The notes beneath the pieces were generated by a model. It searched no databases. It saw nothing but the letters and a program-made list of their open reading frames with translations, and was not told the origin of the DNA. A DNA stretch of 64,000 nt from a virus: the IMG/VR virus record IMGVR_UViG_3300022723_000207, positions 89,185 to 153,184 of that record; one strand, written 5' to 3'. The position numbers and the translations under genes were made by a program. Positions 37,053 to 44,221 of the stretch are shown piece after piece. Position 1 is the stretch's first letter. Each line of letters opens with the position of its first letter.

Positions 37053-37487
37053 ATGAAATTGAGCAGGCTTAATGAAGGATGGCAAGATGATTATGACCCA
37101 GAGGCTTGGAAAGGTGGTTATGATCCAGAAGGTGGTGAAGGTGATGATAGTGGTGACAGCAGTAGAATTTGGGACCTTTTAAAAGATGTTATAGGTGATA
37201 CCAATATAGATCCTGAATATTATCTGATTAGAACTGGAGATAATGAATGGATAACCACTCCATTTAATTCTGAAATATGGGTGATGAGAAAACCAAGAGA
37301 TAACGAAATAGCTAAATTTAATTTATCTTCATTTTTAAATTCAGAAATCAAAATGTCTCCGATATCGCTTGTTATAGATCCAGATCCAGATGTGTGGGAT
37401 GTGGAGTGGGTTGATGGATGGAAAATTAATAAAAATATATTATTAGGCATGGAGATTGCTGACCCTGGTTTATTAGGCGGCGGTTGA
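37053..37487 (+). CDS. Hypothetical acidic protein, 144 aa
   Basis: Gly/Asp/Glu-rich N terminus, then beta-rich part ('ISLVIDPDPDVWDVEWVDGW'). Upstream, an ATG at 36983 with GGAG opens a frame that stops after 7 codons. One base deleted in TCCC would give 'MSKKTLRKRLKKHKKKNRW' and join this frame, so the intact gene may begin there. Function unknown. Confidence 0.5.
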   Translation: MKLSRLNEGWQDDYDPEAWKGGYDPEGGEGDDSGDSSRIWDLLKDVIGDTNIDPEYYLIRTGDNEWITTPFNSEIWVMRKPRDNEIAKFNLSSFLNSEIKMSPISLVIDPDPDVWDVEWVDGWKINKNILLGMEIADPGLLGGG

Positions 37488-37549
37488 TAAAATATACCTT
37501 ACGTTGCCCATAACGGGCTTCTCTTTGACAATCGAAAGGAGGAGGAACC

Positions 37550-37846
37550 ATGAGTACCATGGAACGTAAGTCGCCACGTATAGGTGATACTGTCATTTAC
37601 CATGACAAGCACGGGAAAGCGCACAATGCGTTAGTGAAGATTTCCTGGGATCAGGGTGGTCAGATCGAAGACCCTTGCGTTAATTTGGTATATGTCAGTG
37701 ATGACGCAAAAAGGGAAGATGGCGCAGGCCGTCAGACCATTGTAGAAACTAGCATAGTTCATGGATCAAACCAGACTGCGCACGGTTTTTACTGGAGAAG
37801 GGTTGATGAAGATCCTAATCCATACGTTAAGCCTAGTGACGACTAA
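37550..37846 (+). CDS. Hypothetical protein, 98 aa
   Basis: AGGAGG is well placed. Beta-rich start (GDTVIYHDKHGKAHNALVKISW), like small SH3-like or KOW-type folds, though not assigned. The last 25 bases belong to a 72-bp repeat found again at 38365-38436. Confidence 0.55.
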   Translation: MSTMERKSPRIGDTVIYHDKHGKAHNALVKISWDQGGQIEDPCVNLVYVSDDAKREDGAGRQTIVETSIVHGSNQTAHGFYWRRVDEDPNPYVKPSDD

Positions 37847-37893
37847 TTAATTGACGGACGACGGATGGAACCTACAAAGGGAACCTACCCAGA
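37822..37893 (+). repeat. 72-bp direct repeat, copy A
   Basis: Identical to 38365-38436; similarity continues for about 28 bases further after a 4-base gap (GTTT missing in copy B). It covers the end of the 98-aa gene and the start of the next one. Confidence 0.9.
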
Positions 37894-37921
37894 GTTTATC
37901 AAATGTAGTTTAGAGGACGCC

Positions 37922-38302
37922 ATGCCATTAGATAACGAAGAATTTGATAATGCTTTGAATGGTATAAGTAATAGAAGCAGCAATAATGAAAAAATATTTG
38001 TTTTAACATGGCAAGAGTTGGGTGGAACAAATGCTGCTACTATTTCGGCAGATCCTGATGATCCAGATTCTGTTATCATAGCAAAGGCTACTAAAGATTT
38101 CGGGTATACTCCAGCCCCCGATGAATTTGAATATGAAATCATTGACAGTAATCATGACTCTGATACAAAACGTGGATATGCGATAACACAAGATTCTCGT
38201 GGTCACAAGTCAATTGATATTTGGCGATCACTAGACGATGAAGAGCCAAATTGGCCGCATAATACGTTGAAACGTTTCCTTAGAAGGAAGATGTTTAACT
38301 AG
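37922..38302 (+). CDS. Hypothetical protein, paralogue of 38483-38854
   Basis: 126 residues from ATG 37922, where 'MPLDNEEFDNALNG' aligns with the start of the later copy; an in-frame ATG at 37865 is possible. Acidic, unknown function. It is the first of two genes in a tandem duplication that also copied the tmRNA 5' end. Confidence 0.5.
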   Translation: MPLDNEEFDNALNGISNRSSNNEKIFVLTWQELGGTNAATISADPDDPDSVIIAKATKDFGYTPAPDEFEYEIIDSNHDSDTKRGYAITQDSRGHKSIDIWRSLDDEEPNWPHNTLKRFLRRKMFN

Positions 38303-38316
38303 TTCTTTGACAATAT

Positions 38317-38359
38317 GGGGGCGACATGGCTTCGACAGGCTGTGGAACCTAGTGTGAGC
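38317..38359 (+). pseudogene. Truncated copy of tmRNA 5' end
   Basis: The 59 bases 38301-38359, including upstream CTTTGACAAT and the first 43 bases of tmRNA, match 38902-38960 exactly. The copy ends abruptly, and 5 bases later the copy B repeat begins, marking the duplication junction. It cannot be functional. Confidence 0.9.
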
Positions 38360-38364
38360 GATGG

Positions 38365-38436
38365 ATACGTTAAGCCTAGTGACGACTAATTAATTGACGG
38401 ACGACGGATGGAACCTACAAAGGGAACCTACCCAGA
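38365..38436 (+). repeat. 72-bp direct repeat, copy B
   Basis: Identical to 37822-37893. Together with the tmRNA fragment it defines a tandem duplication of about 540-600 bp whose junction lies at about 38360-38365. Confidence 0.9.
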
Positions 38437-38482
38437 ATCAAATGTAGTTTAGAGGACGCCATGCAAGAGTTGGGAGATAAAA

Positions 38483-38854
38483 ATGCCGCTAAATGATAAT
38501 CAGTTTGATGATGCTTTGAACAGAAGAAGACCAGTTAATAATGGGGTGACGCTTGTTGTTAAGTCTCCTATGTTTGATCCTTATGGTGAAGATTGGACAG
38601 AACAATATTTTGATGGTGATGGTGAATTAGCCGATAGGATTGAAAAGCAAGTGCACCAGATCATCCAATCTGAAACTGGATGTAAATATGTGTTTAATGA
38701 TGATGCTGAAGAATTTACATATAGTTGTCCATCAATGGAAGCTTCAAAGATGTTGCTTAGAATGCTGGAAACAGCCGCTTCTGAAAGGCCAGATGATCAA
38801 ACCGATCTGTTTATGGCTTTGATGGCTAATGATATGACCTATGAATACGAATGA
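38483..38854 (+). CDS. Hypothetical protein, diverged duplicate
   Basis: 123 residues. The start 'MPLNDNQFDDALNR' matches 37922-38302, but the remainder has diverged strongly, although the flanking repeats are still identical. This suggests replacement or conversion of the coding part. Function unknown. Confidence 0.5.
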   Translation: MPLNDNQFDDALNRRRPVNNGVTLVVKSPMFDPYGEDWTEQYFDGDGELADRIEKQVHQIIQSETGCKYVFNDDAEEFTYSCPSMEASKMLLRMLETAASERPDDQTDLFMALMANDMTYEYE

Positions 38855-38917
38855 AAGATGGATGGAAATTAATAAAAATAATTAGGCAATTCTAAGGAAA
38901 CAGTTCTTTGACAATAT

Positions 38918-39264
38918 GGGGGCGACATGGCTTCGACAGGCTGTGGAACCTAGTGTGAGCCTTGAGATGGTGCGGGAGGCCATCTAAAAACCCGCAAAAG
39001 AATAAATGCCGACGATCACGTCAGCTATGCTCCTGTCGCTGTAGCGGCTTGAGCGACGGTTCGTGGACTCCGTTAAAGCAAACCGAACAGCAACGGATGC
39101 TTCTTTAGTGTAATCGTCAGCTAAAGATTAAGATTGAACGATCGTGGTGTTAACGCCTTCGTAATGGTGTTAATAGGTTGCTGGTGTCCGAATACGCCAG
39201 ATATTCAAGGTAGAGCGCACAGGCGCAAGCAGTTTGGACGCGGGTTCGAACCCCGCCGCCTCCA
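38918..39264 (+). ncRNA. ssrA: tmRNA (ssrA)
   Basis: 5' GGGGGCGACATGGCTTCGACAGG-type start pairs with CGCCTCC at the 3' end (one G.U), and the T arm is GCGGG-TTCGAAC-CCCGC. The tag frame reads ADDHVSYAPVAVAA then TGA, ending in the AVAA-type degron. About 347 nt. After the A discriminator the sequence is ATA, so CCA is not encoded. A phage tmRNA can rescue ribosomes on broken messages and route products to proteases. Confidence 0.92.
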
Positions 39265-39271
39265 ATAAGAT

Positions 39272-39302
39272 CCCCGGCTTTCTATTGAAGTGAAAGCCGG
39301 GG
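39272..39302 (+). terminator. Hairpin after tmRNA
   Basis: CCCCGGCTTTC/GAAAGCCGGGG, 11 perfect pairs with a 9-base loop (39272-39282 / 39292-39302). No T-run follows. Confidence 0.6.
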
Positions 39303-39390
39303 GTGATGGTAAGACTGTATTGCAGGATAGTGTTATCTGGAGCGTACAAAATCATTGTTCCTGATTAGTAAATTAAGAAATGAAAAACAA

Positions 39391-39464
39391 GCCCACTTAG
39401 CACAATTGGCTAGTGCGTCTGAGTTACATTCAGAAGGTTCGGGGTTCGAGTCCCTGAGTGGGTA
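39391..39464 (+). tRNA. tRNA-Val (TAC)
   Basis: GCCCACT/AGTGGGT acceptor, anticodon arm TCTGA-GTTACAT-TCAGA, T arm CGGGG-TTCGAGT-CCCTG (one wobble). CCA is not encoded. Confidence 0.9.
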
Positions 39465-39468
39465 CTAT

Positions 39469-39544
39469 GCTATCGTAGCTCAGTCGGCAGAGCAACGCTT
39501 TCGTAAAGCGAAGGTCGGGGGTTCGACTCCCTCCGGTAGCACCA
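39469..39544 (+). tRNA. tRNA-Thr (CGT)
   Basis: GCTATCG/CGGTAGC acceptor, anticodon arm ACGCT-TTCGTAA-AGCGA (outer A.A mismatch), T arm GGGGG-TTCGACT-CCCTC, encoded CCA. Third or fourth Thr isoacceptor in the window. Confidence 0.9.
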
Positions 39545-39575
39545 GCATGCTGATCCACGTTGCCAAAAATAATTT

Positions 39576-40073
39576 ATGAGGTTATCTAATTTGAATAAGA
39601 TTCCTGGTGGTCTTGCTGATGAGAATGATCCTGGTGATTTCGATCAACAAGAATTGGCAAAAGGCATGGAAGTTGAGTTAGAACACACTTCTGATGAAAA
39701 TATTGCTCTAGAGATAGCTATGGATCATTTAAAAGAAGATCCACGTTATTATAGTAAGCTAAAAGATTTTGAGGGTTCTTTTGATGAGGCGATGGTCAAG
39801 AAAAGCGCTCAATCAGCTAGTGGATATCCAGGATCTAGCACTGGTGGCATGCGTACGATGCCTTCAAAGGTATGGATTGACAAAAAAGACTTGAAAGACA
39901 AAAATGGTAGAGACGTATCTAATTTATCGAGTCCTGATGGTGATTTAGAAAGCAATATTCCTGATGATGTACCGGATGAACTTAAGAAAACCAATATCAC
40001 GCAACCTATTCTTAAAGAACCAGACGATTGGTTAAATCCAAAGGTTGCGAAACATAGAGGCCCAGGTGCCTAA
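39576..40073 (+). CDS. DUF5661-like protein
   Basis: 165 residues. 'QQELAKGMEVELEHTSDENIALEIAMDHLKEDPRYYSKL' follows DUF5661 (G-x-E-x-E-x-EHT, A-x-I-A-x-DHL-E-P-YY), widespread in phages. The remainder is Ser/Gly/Asp-rich and probably disordered. Possibly a virion-associated protein; function unknown. Confidence 0.7.
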   Translation: MRLSNLNKIPGGLADENDPGDFDQQELAKGMEVELEHTSDENIALEIAMDHLKEDPRYYSKLKDFEGSFDEAMVKKSAQSASGYPGSSTGGMRTMPSKVWIDKKDLKDKNGRDVSNLSSPDGDLESNIPDDVPDELKKTNITQPILKEPDDWLNPKVAKHRGPGA

Positions 40074-40136
40074 TCACTTAACCCCCTATTTATAATAGGA
40101 AAATGCAATTAATCCCTTGAGGGATAGGAGTAAACT

Positions 40137-40643
40137 ATGTCACGGTCACATGGTGTTGTTGTACGTTTTGATAGCAGGAGAGGCTATGGTTTTATTACCA
40201 TTACCAGCGGCCCAAATGAAGGTGAGCAGGCGTTTGCCCACCAAAATGACATCAATATGGAAGGATTTCGCTTTCTCAAGCAAGATGAAGAAGTTGCGTT
40301 TGATCTTGAGCAGAATGAGCAGGGGCTTAAAGCAATTGATATTGATGTGTTGAGTAATCGCCCACCTCCGCGTCGTCCTGTTCAGAGAACTCGCAACTAC
40401 AATAATGATCATTTCAGGCCCAGTGGTCGTCCCCAGCAGAATGCTGAAAAGGCACGGAACGCACGAATCAACCGATTGGAGAAGATTATTGGTCGGTTGG
40501 TTGATGTTCTTGCTGATGAGGGTGGTGAAGATGAGGATATTGATCCGATTCTAACTAGGGATGATATCGATTTCATTATGAAGGGTGATGCTGGCGAAGC
40601 TGAAGAAGAACAAATCGAAGAGACGGCTACTAGCGAAGCTTAA
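40137..40643 (+). CDS. Cold-shock-domain protein with C-terminal extension
   Basis: 168 residues. The N-terminal about 65 form a CSD: 'GVVVRFDSRRGYGFITI' (RNP1-like), 'QAFAHQNDI' (RNP2-like) and 'VAFDLEQNEQGLKAIDI'. The rest has a Pro/Arg/Gln linker and an acidic tail (GEAEEEQIEE). It likely binds single-stranded RNA or DNA. Codon use is more GC-rich than neighbours and GGAG lies 8 bases before the ATG, so high expression is expected. Confidence 0.85.
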   Translation: MSRSHGVVVRFDSRRGYGFITITSGPNEGEQAFAHQNDINMEGFRFLKQDEEVAFDLEQNEQGLKAIDIDVLSNRPPPRRPVQRTRNYNNDHFRPSGRPQQNAEKARNARINRLEKIIGRLVDVLADEGGEDEDIDPILTRDDIDFIMKGDAGEAEEEQIEETATSEA

Positions 40644-40653
40644 TCTTTTTGAC

Positions 40654-40680
40654 CCCCGTTAGTATTTAAATCTAGCGGGG
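40654..40680 (+). terminator. Hairpin after the cold-shock gene
   Basis: CCCCGTTAG/CTAGCGGGG, 9 pairs with a 9-base loop; TTGACA follows at once, so a promoter may overlap its end. Confidence 0.55.
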
Positions 40681-40716
40681 TTGACAACTGATTGACCATG
40701 TATACCATAACATACT

Positions 40717-40794
40717 ATGCAAGGTAATGGCATAAAACTGTCGAAATGGGTCGGCAAAGAATCGGGCGAAGCGAGCGCTGGAGGCGGTGAGTGA
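40717..40794 (+). CDS. 25-residue ORF coupled to tnpB
   Basis: The reading MQGNGIKLSKWVGKESGEAS... ends in TGA overlapping the GTG start of tnpB as GTGA. It may drive translation of tnpB by re-initiation. Gly/Ser/Glu-rich end, no family recognised. Confidence 0.35.
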   Translation: MQGNGIKLSKWVGKESGEASAGGGE

Positions 40795-41873
40795 AGATTA
40801 GCCGATCATCCAAGTGCTCTCTCAAGTTCACGACAGCATCAAAGTTGTCGAAACTGGGCACCGTACTCAACGAGTACGGTCGAGTAGTTAATGCCTTCAT
40901 CGACCAGTTCTGGATTGAATGCCCAGCCAAGGGCAAGTTACTCAAACCTGTGGTTGATTCGGTCGATAGTTGGTTCACCGCCCGTCTCCGTAAGGTTGCT
41001 GCTCGTGAAGCCATCGACATGGTGAAGGCAGCAAAGGAGCGTTGGGGCGATAAGGCAGTAACGCCTACCCATCGTGGGCAACGGATGTGCGTCAGCAGTA
41101 CCATTGCTCGACTGGACGCCAGTAAAGACAGTTCTTTCGACTGCTGGTTGCATCTGTCGTCCATCGGCAATGGCATCATCCTCGATCTGCCGATTAAACG
41201 GCACAAGCACTTCAACGATCTGGCTACTGTCGGTCGTAAGCAAGAGTCTTACATTATCACCAGGGATTCCGTGCAGTTCTGCTTCGAGATCGAAACTGGT
41301 CCGAAGCAAGAACCAGATCGCTGTGTCGGTGTTGATACTGGAATCAACGCCTTAGCCAGTTTGTCCACTGGCGATCAACTGGGTACGGATATCAAGGTTG
41401 GTATCGAACGAATCAAACGCTGCAAACACGGCTCTAAAGGTCAGAAACGGGCCGTTCGTGCTTTAAGGCAGCGAATGGATGAAGTTGCTAAAGAGGTTGT
41501 TGATAAATCCTCGTTAGTGGTTGCTGAGAACCTAAAGAACATCACGAAGAATACCAAACGCCGCTTGGGTAAAAATATGCGGCGCTCTATCGGTAGATGG
41601 AATGTCCGGTATTGGTTAGAGACTCTTCAACGGAAATGCGAATATCACCGTGTGAGTTTTCGCTCCGTGAGTCCCTACAAAACCAGCCAGACCTGTTCAT
41701 CCTGCGGCCATGTCGATAGGAGGAATCGAACCGGTGAGTTGTTCCGTTGTCTCAGTTGTGGCTATGAGGCAAACGCAGATGTGCAGGCATCACGGAACAT
41801 CCTTACCCGATTCCTTACCGGGCCCTACGGTGCCGGTTGCAAACCTCTTGTGTCTTATAATGGGATACTTTGA
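40791..41873 (+). CDS. tnpB: TnpB (IS200/IS605 OrfB) RNA-guided nuclease homologue
   Basis: 360 residues: RuvC I 'CVGVDTGINALASLS', RuvC II 'SSLVVAENLKNI', zinc ribbon 'CSSCGHVDRR ... CLSCGYEANADVQASRNI' which also holds the RuvC III Asp. All three acidic residues are present. No TnpA is encoded nearby, so it is a solitary TnpB, possibly a homing-type element. Codon use is GC-rich relative to flanking genes, a sign of recent arrival. An omega RNA would be expected across the 3' end (about 41750-41890). Start GTG 40791. Confidence 0.9.
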   Translation: MKISRSSKCSLKFTTASKLSKLGTVLNEYGRVVNAFIDQFWIECPAKGKLLKPVVDSVDSWFTARLRKVAAREAIDMVKAAKERWGDKAVTPTHRGQRMCVSSTIARLDASKDSSFDCWLHLSSIGNGIILDLPIKRHKHFNDLATVGRKQESYIITRDSVQFCFEIETGPKQEPDRCVGVDTGINALASLSTGDQLGTDIKVGIERIKRCKHGSKGQKRAVRALRQRMDEVAKEVVDKSSLVVAENLKNITKNTKRRLGKNMRRSIGRWNVRYWLETLQRKCEYHRVSFRSVSPYKTSQTCSSCGHVDRRNRTGELFRCLSCGYEANADVQASRNILTRFLTGPYGAGCKPLVSYNGIL

Positions 41874-41888
41874 GGAACGGTCTTTTGT

Positions 41889-42512
41889 ATGGCTATTTCT
41901 TCACTTAGAAATGATTTTGAATATCCTACTAAAAAACCCAATATTGATGTCTCAGTTTATCCTAAATGGTTTAATAATCGACATGATGAATTTTTCAGAC
42001 AGTTAATCCCATCTGATGTTTCGGTCATTGTTGAGCTAGGTAGTTGGGTCGGATTCAGTACTCGTTGGTTTGCGGAAAATACGGACTGCCCTCACATCAT
42101 ATGTATTGACACCTGGGCAGGTAGTGCAGAGCATAGTGATTTTACACAGGATCAGTTAGATGATCTTTTTAAAGCATTTACTCAGTCTTGCTGGAAATAT
42201 CGAAATAAAATTATACCTATGCAAATGAATACTGTGCAGGGCATGCTGGAATTGAAAGATCAGAATGTTGATCGTGATGTAGAGGTGGTATATGTTGATG
42301 CTTCTCATCAATATGAGGATGTGATAGTTGATATTGAAATGGCTTGGGAGATTTTCCCCAACGCTATTCTGATTGGAGATGATTTTACCTGGAAAAATCC
42401 TACGCAAAATAGGCGAAGGACTGTTTGTGAAGCTGTTAATTATTTTTGTGACAAAAAAGGAATAGAATTCATAAATAGTCGCACACGCTATCTTTGGGCT
42501 ATTAGAAGATAA
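41889..42512 (+). CDS. Class I SAM-dependent methyltransferase
   Basis: 207 residues: motif I 'IVELGSWVGFSTRWFAE', acidic loop 'ICIDTW', motif IV-like 'VVYVDASHQYEDVIVDIEMAW' and 'LIGDDFTW'. This is the Methyltransf_24 type, often acting on sugars or small molecules. It may methylate surface glycans together with the glycosyltransferases. It starts 15 bases after tnpB. Confidence 0.78.
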   Translation: MAISSLRNDFEYPTKKPNIDVSVYPKWFNNRHDEFFRQLIPSDVSVIVELGSWVGFSTRWFAENTDCPHIICIDTWAGSAEHSDFTQDQLDDLFKAFTQSCWKYRNKIIPMQMNTVQGMLELKDQNVDRDVEVVYVDASHQYEDVIVDIEMAWEIFPNAILIGDDFTWKNPTQNRRRTVCEAVNYFCDKKGIEFINSRTRYLWAIRR

Positions 42513-42569
42513 TTAATAATAACTTAATTATAATGACGTCCCTGTTATAAATTGGCAGGAGATTATTAG

Positions 42570-43124
42570 ATGCTTTTTAGAGTTGATGGAAATATCACAA
42601 TTAGAGCAGATCGATATTGTTTTATGGTGTGTCAAGATAAAGGCATGACTAAATTTCCTAAGGGTATTATGGCTCCTTATCACAAGCCATTAAAATTTTG
42701 TGGCTATTTTCATGAAATGGTTCGATCAATTGAAGCGGAAGCTGCTAAGGTAAGCGATGAGATCTCTAATATCATGCGTGAAGAGTTTCAAATGCGCAGT
42801 TCTCTTAATGCATTTGATGGGTCTTTTGATAAATATTCAATAGTTGGAACTGATATCAGATTTGATAAAGATTGCTATATTAATAAATTCGCTTCGTATA
42901 CGACTTATAATAGGTCTCCTGGCCATTCTCTTTTCAGTGCATGGACTCAACATTTGCGGGAGCATCCGCGTTTTGGATCGGCTGAAAAAGACTACAATTT
43001 ATGTGAGCCTTCAGAAATTGCTAAGGCTATGCAGGAGTTCAAGGAACAAGTTGCTAAAGATCACGGTGTTGATTTTTCTACTGAAGTTAAAATTCCAAAA
43101 CACCTCTGCTTAGAAGAATCTTGA
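42570..43124 (+). CDS. Hypothetical protein, 184 aa
   Basis: Alpha/beta protein with many aromatics; no motif recognised. GGAG precedes the ATG. Its last bases overlap the -35 (TTGACA) of the downstream promoter. Confidence 0.5.
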   Translation: MLFRVDGNITIRADRYCFMVCQDKGMTKFPKGIMAPYHKPLKFCGYFHEMVRSIEAEAAKVSDEISNIMREEFQMRSSLNAFDGSFDKYSIVGTDIRFDKDCYINKFASYTTYNRSPGHSLFSAWTQHLREHPRFGSAEKDYNLCEPSEIAKAMQEFKEQVAKDHGVDFSTEVKIPKHLCLEES

Positions 43125-43150
43125 CAGCGGATTCTTGGATGTTATAGTAT
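43121..43150 (+). promoter_or_regulatory. Promoter of the Gln/His leader and tRNA-Gln/Gln/His operon
   Basis: TTGACA 43121-43126; -10 either TATAGT (43143-43148, spacer 16) or TAGTAT (43145-43150, spacer 18). Expected start at about 43155-43157, right at the leader ATG. Confidence 0.75.
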
Positions 43151-43156
43151 TATCCG

Positions 43157-43207
43157 ATGAACACTTTCCAACAACACCAGCACCAGACAGGAACCAAGAG
43201 CGCTTAG
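43157..43207 (+). CDS. Leader peptide rich in Gln and His codons
   Basis: 16 codons: MNTFQQHQHQTGTKSA then TAG. Six consecutive codons are CAA CAA CAC CAG CAC CAG. The genes after the hairpin are tRNA-Gln(CTG), tRNA-Gln(TTG) and tRNA-His(GTG). No Shine-Dalgarno; the ATG coincides with the expected transcript start, so it may be leaderless. The match of codons to downstream tRNAs points to translational sensing of charged tRNA-Gln and tRNA-His. Confidence 0.7.
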   Translation: MNTFQQHQHQTGTKSA

Positions 43208-43276
43208 GCTTTTTGGACGGTGTTGCGTTATCTCGTGAGCCCCCGAAGCCTAGGTTTCGGGGGCTCTGCTCTTGGT
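43172..43276 (+). promoter_or_regulatory. Attenuator-like RNA structure before tRNA-Gln
   Basis: Three stems are visible: CAACACC (43172-43178, within the Gln/His codons) with GGTGTTG (43219-43225); ACCAAGAGC (43193-43201) with GCTCTTGGT (43268-43276); and the 11-bp hairpin 43237-43247 / 43256-43266. The first two cross, so they are alternatives or a pseudoknot. A ribosome stalled on the Gln/His codons would block the first stem. The last hairpin lacks a T-run, so the termination mechanism is uncertain. Confidence 0.6.
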
Positions 43277-43300
43277 ATACTCTTTGACAATCTAAATTAA

Positions 43301-43376
43301 TGCCCTATAGCACAATTGGCTAGTGCGTCGGTTTCTGGCACCGATAGTTTAGGTTCGAATCCTAATAGGGCATCCA
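43301..43376 (+). tRNA. tRNA-Gln (CTG)
   Basis: TGCCCTA/TAGGGCA acceptor, anticodon arm TCGGT-TTCTGGC-ACCGA, T arm TTAGG-TTCGAAT-CCTAA, encoded CCA. Confidence 0.95.
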
Positions 43377-43377
43377 C

Positions 43378-43448
43378 TGGGGCATAGTATAAGGGTAGTA
43401 CAGAACATTTTGGCTGTTCTAGTCGAGGTTCGAATCCTCGTGCCCCAA
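43378..43448 (+). tRNA. tRNA-Gln (TTG)
   Basis: TGGGGCA/TGCCCCA acceptor, anticodon arm GAACA-TTTTGGC-TGTTC, T arm CGAGG-TTCGAAT-CCTCG. CCA is not encoded; the gene begins one base after the preceding CCA. Confidence 0.93.
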
Positions 43449-43452
43449 ATAT

Positions 43453-43529
43453 GGTCTCGTTGGTGTTAGTGGTTAGCACACAAGATTGTGGTTCTTGAGG
43501 GACGAGTTCGAATCTCGTACGAGACCCCA
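43453..43529 (+). tRNA. tRNA-His (GTG)
   Basis: GTCTCGT/ACGAGAC acceptor with the His-specific extra G at -1 opposite C73, anticodon arm CAAGA-TTGTGGT-TCTTG, T arm ACGAG-TTCGAAT-CTCGT, encoded CCA. Confidence 0.95.
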
Positions 43530-43651
43530 TGTTTAATTAGCTAATCTTAGGCTTGTTTGCCCCAAATATGGTAAGGGCGATATATGCTATAAGTGTGTTA
43601 TGAATAGACTAGACCTTTGATCGCTCTATAAATGCGCAGGAGATTCTTATT

Positions 43652-44221
43652 ATGTCTACTAGTGATGTTCCCGGTGCCAAAGACGCCAACAATGACGAAT
43701 TGGCGATGGGTTGTTGGGCTGAACATGATGATGGTTCTTTATTAGTGGTTCATTCCACTGAAAATGATGAAGTCATCTATTCAATGTTCGATACGAGTAA
43801 GACCCCGCCTGTAGAGTTCAGGGACAAAATGCCAATGGATGATTTTAAGGCATATTTCTCTTGGAATGGTAACAATGTTAAATGGACATGGCATGACAAG
43901 ACCCCGTTTCCATGGGATCGAATCATTAAGAGCGGCATTCGAGATGGGGTTTTGCCTGCTCCTAGTGGTCATGATCAAATCGCTGAGGCTAAAAGCGTCG
44001 CAGAGTCGTTGGCTGAAAAGATGGGTATCCCTGGTCATGAGATTGATTCCGATAAGGTCGATCACATGATGAGCAAAGAATCGCCACGCAAGATGATTTC
44101 TAATATTCAAGAAGCGGTTGATTCTTGCCCGAAAGGCAAGAAGGGCAAGAAAAAGATTAAAAAATTGCTTAAGAAGCAAAAGAAAATCCAGAAGAAGATT
44201 GAAGCTGAGATGGCGGGTTGA
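43652..44221 (+). CDS. Hypothetical protein with Lys-rich C-terminal tail
   Basis: 189 residues; the first about 150 form a mixed fold with Trp-rich 'FSWNGNNVKWTWHDKTPFPWD', the last 30 are almost only Lys/Ile/Gly/Gln (KKLLKKQKKIQKKI). The basic tail may bind DNA or RNA. GGAG precedes the ATG. The stop overlaps the next start (TGATG). Confidence 0.55.
   Translation: MSTSDVPGAKDANNDELAMGCWAEHDDGSLLVVHSTENDEVIYSMFDTSKTPPVEFRDKMPMDDFKAYFSWNGNNVKWTWHDKTPFPWDRIIKSGIRDGVLPAPSGHDQIAEAKSVAESLAEKMGIPGHEIDSDKVDHMMSKESPRKMISNIQEAVDSCPKGKKGKKKIKKLLKKQKKIQKKIEAEMAG

Noticed and set aside
38918-38960. TTGACA at 38908 as -35 of a promoter for tmRNA
   Set aside because: A -10 at the right distance would lie inside tmRNA and no suitable hexamer is there; the box is listed as a separate motif instead.
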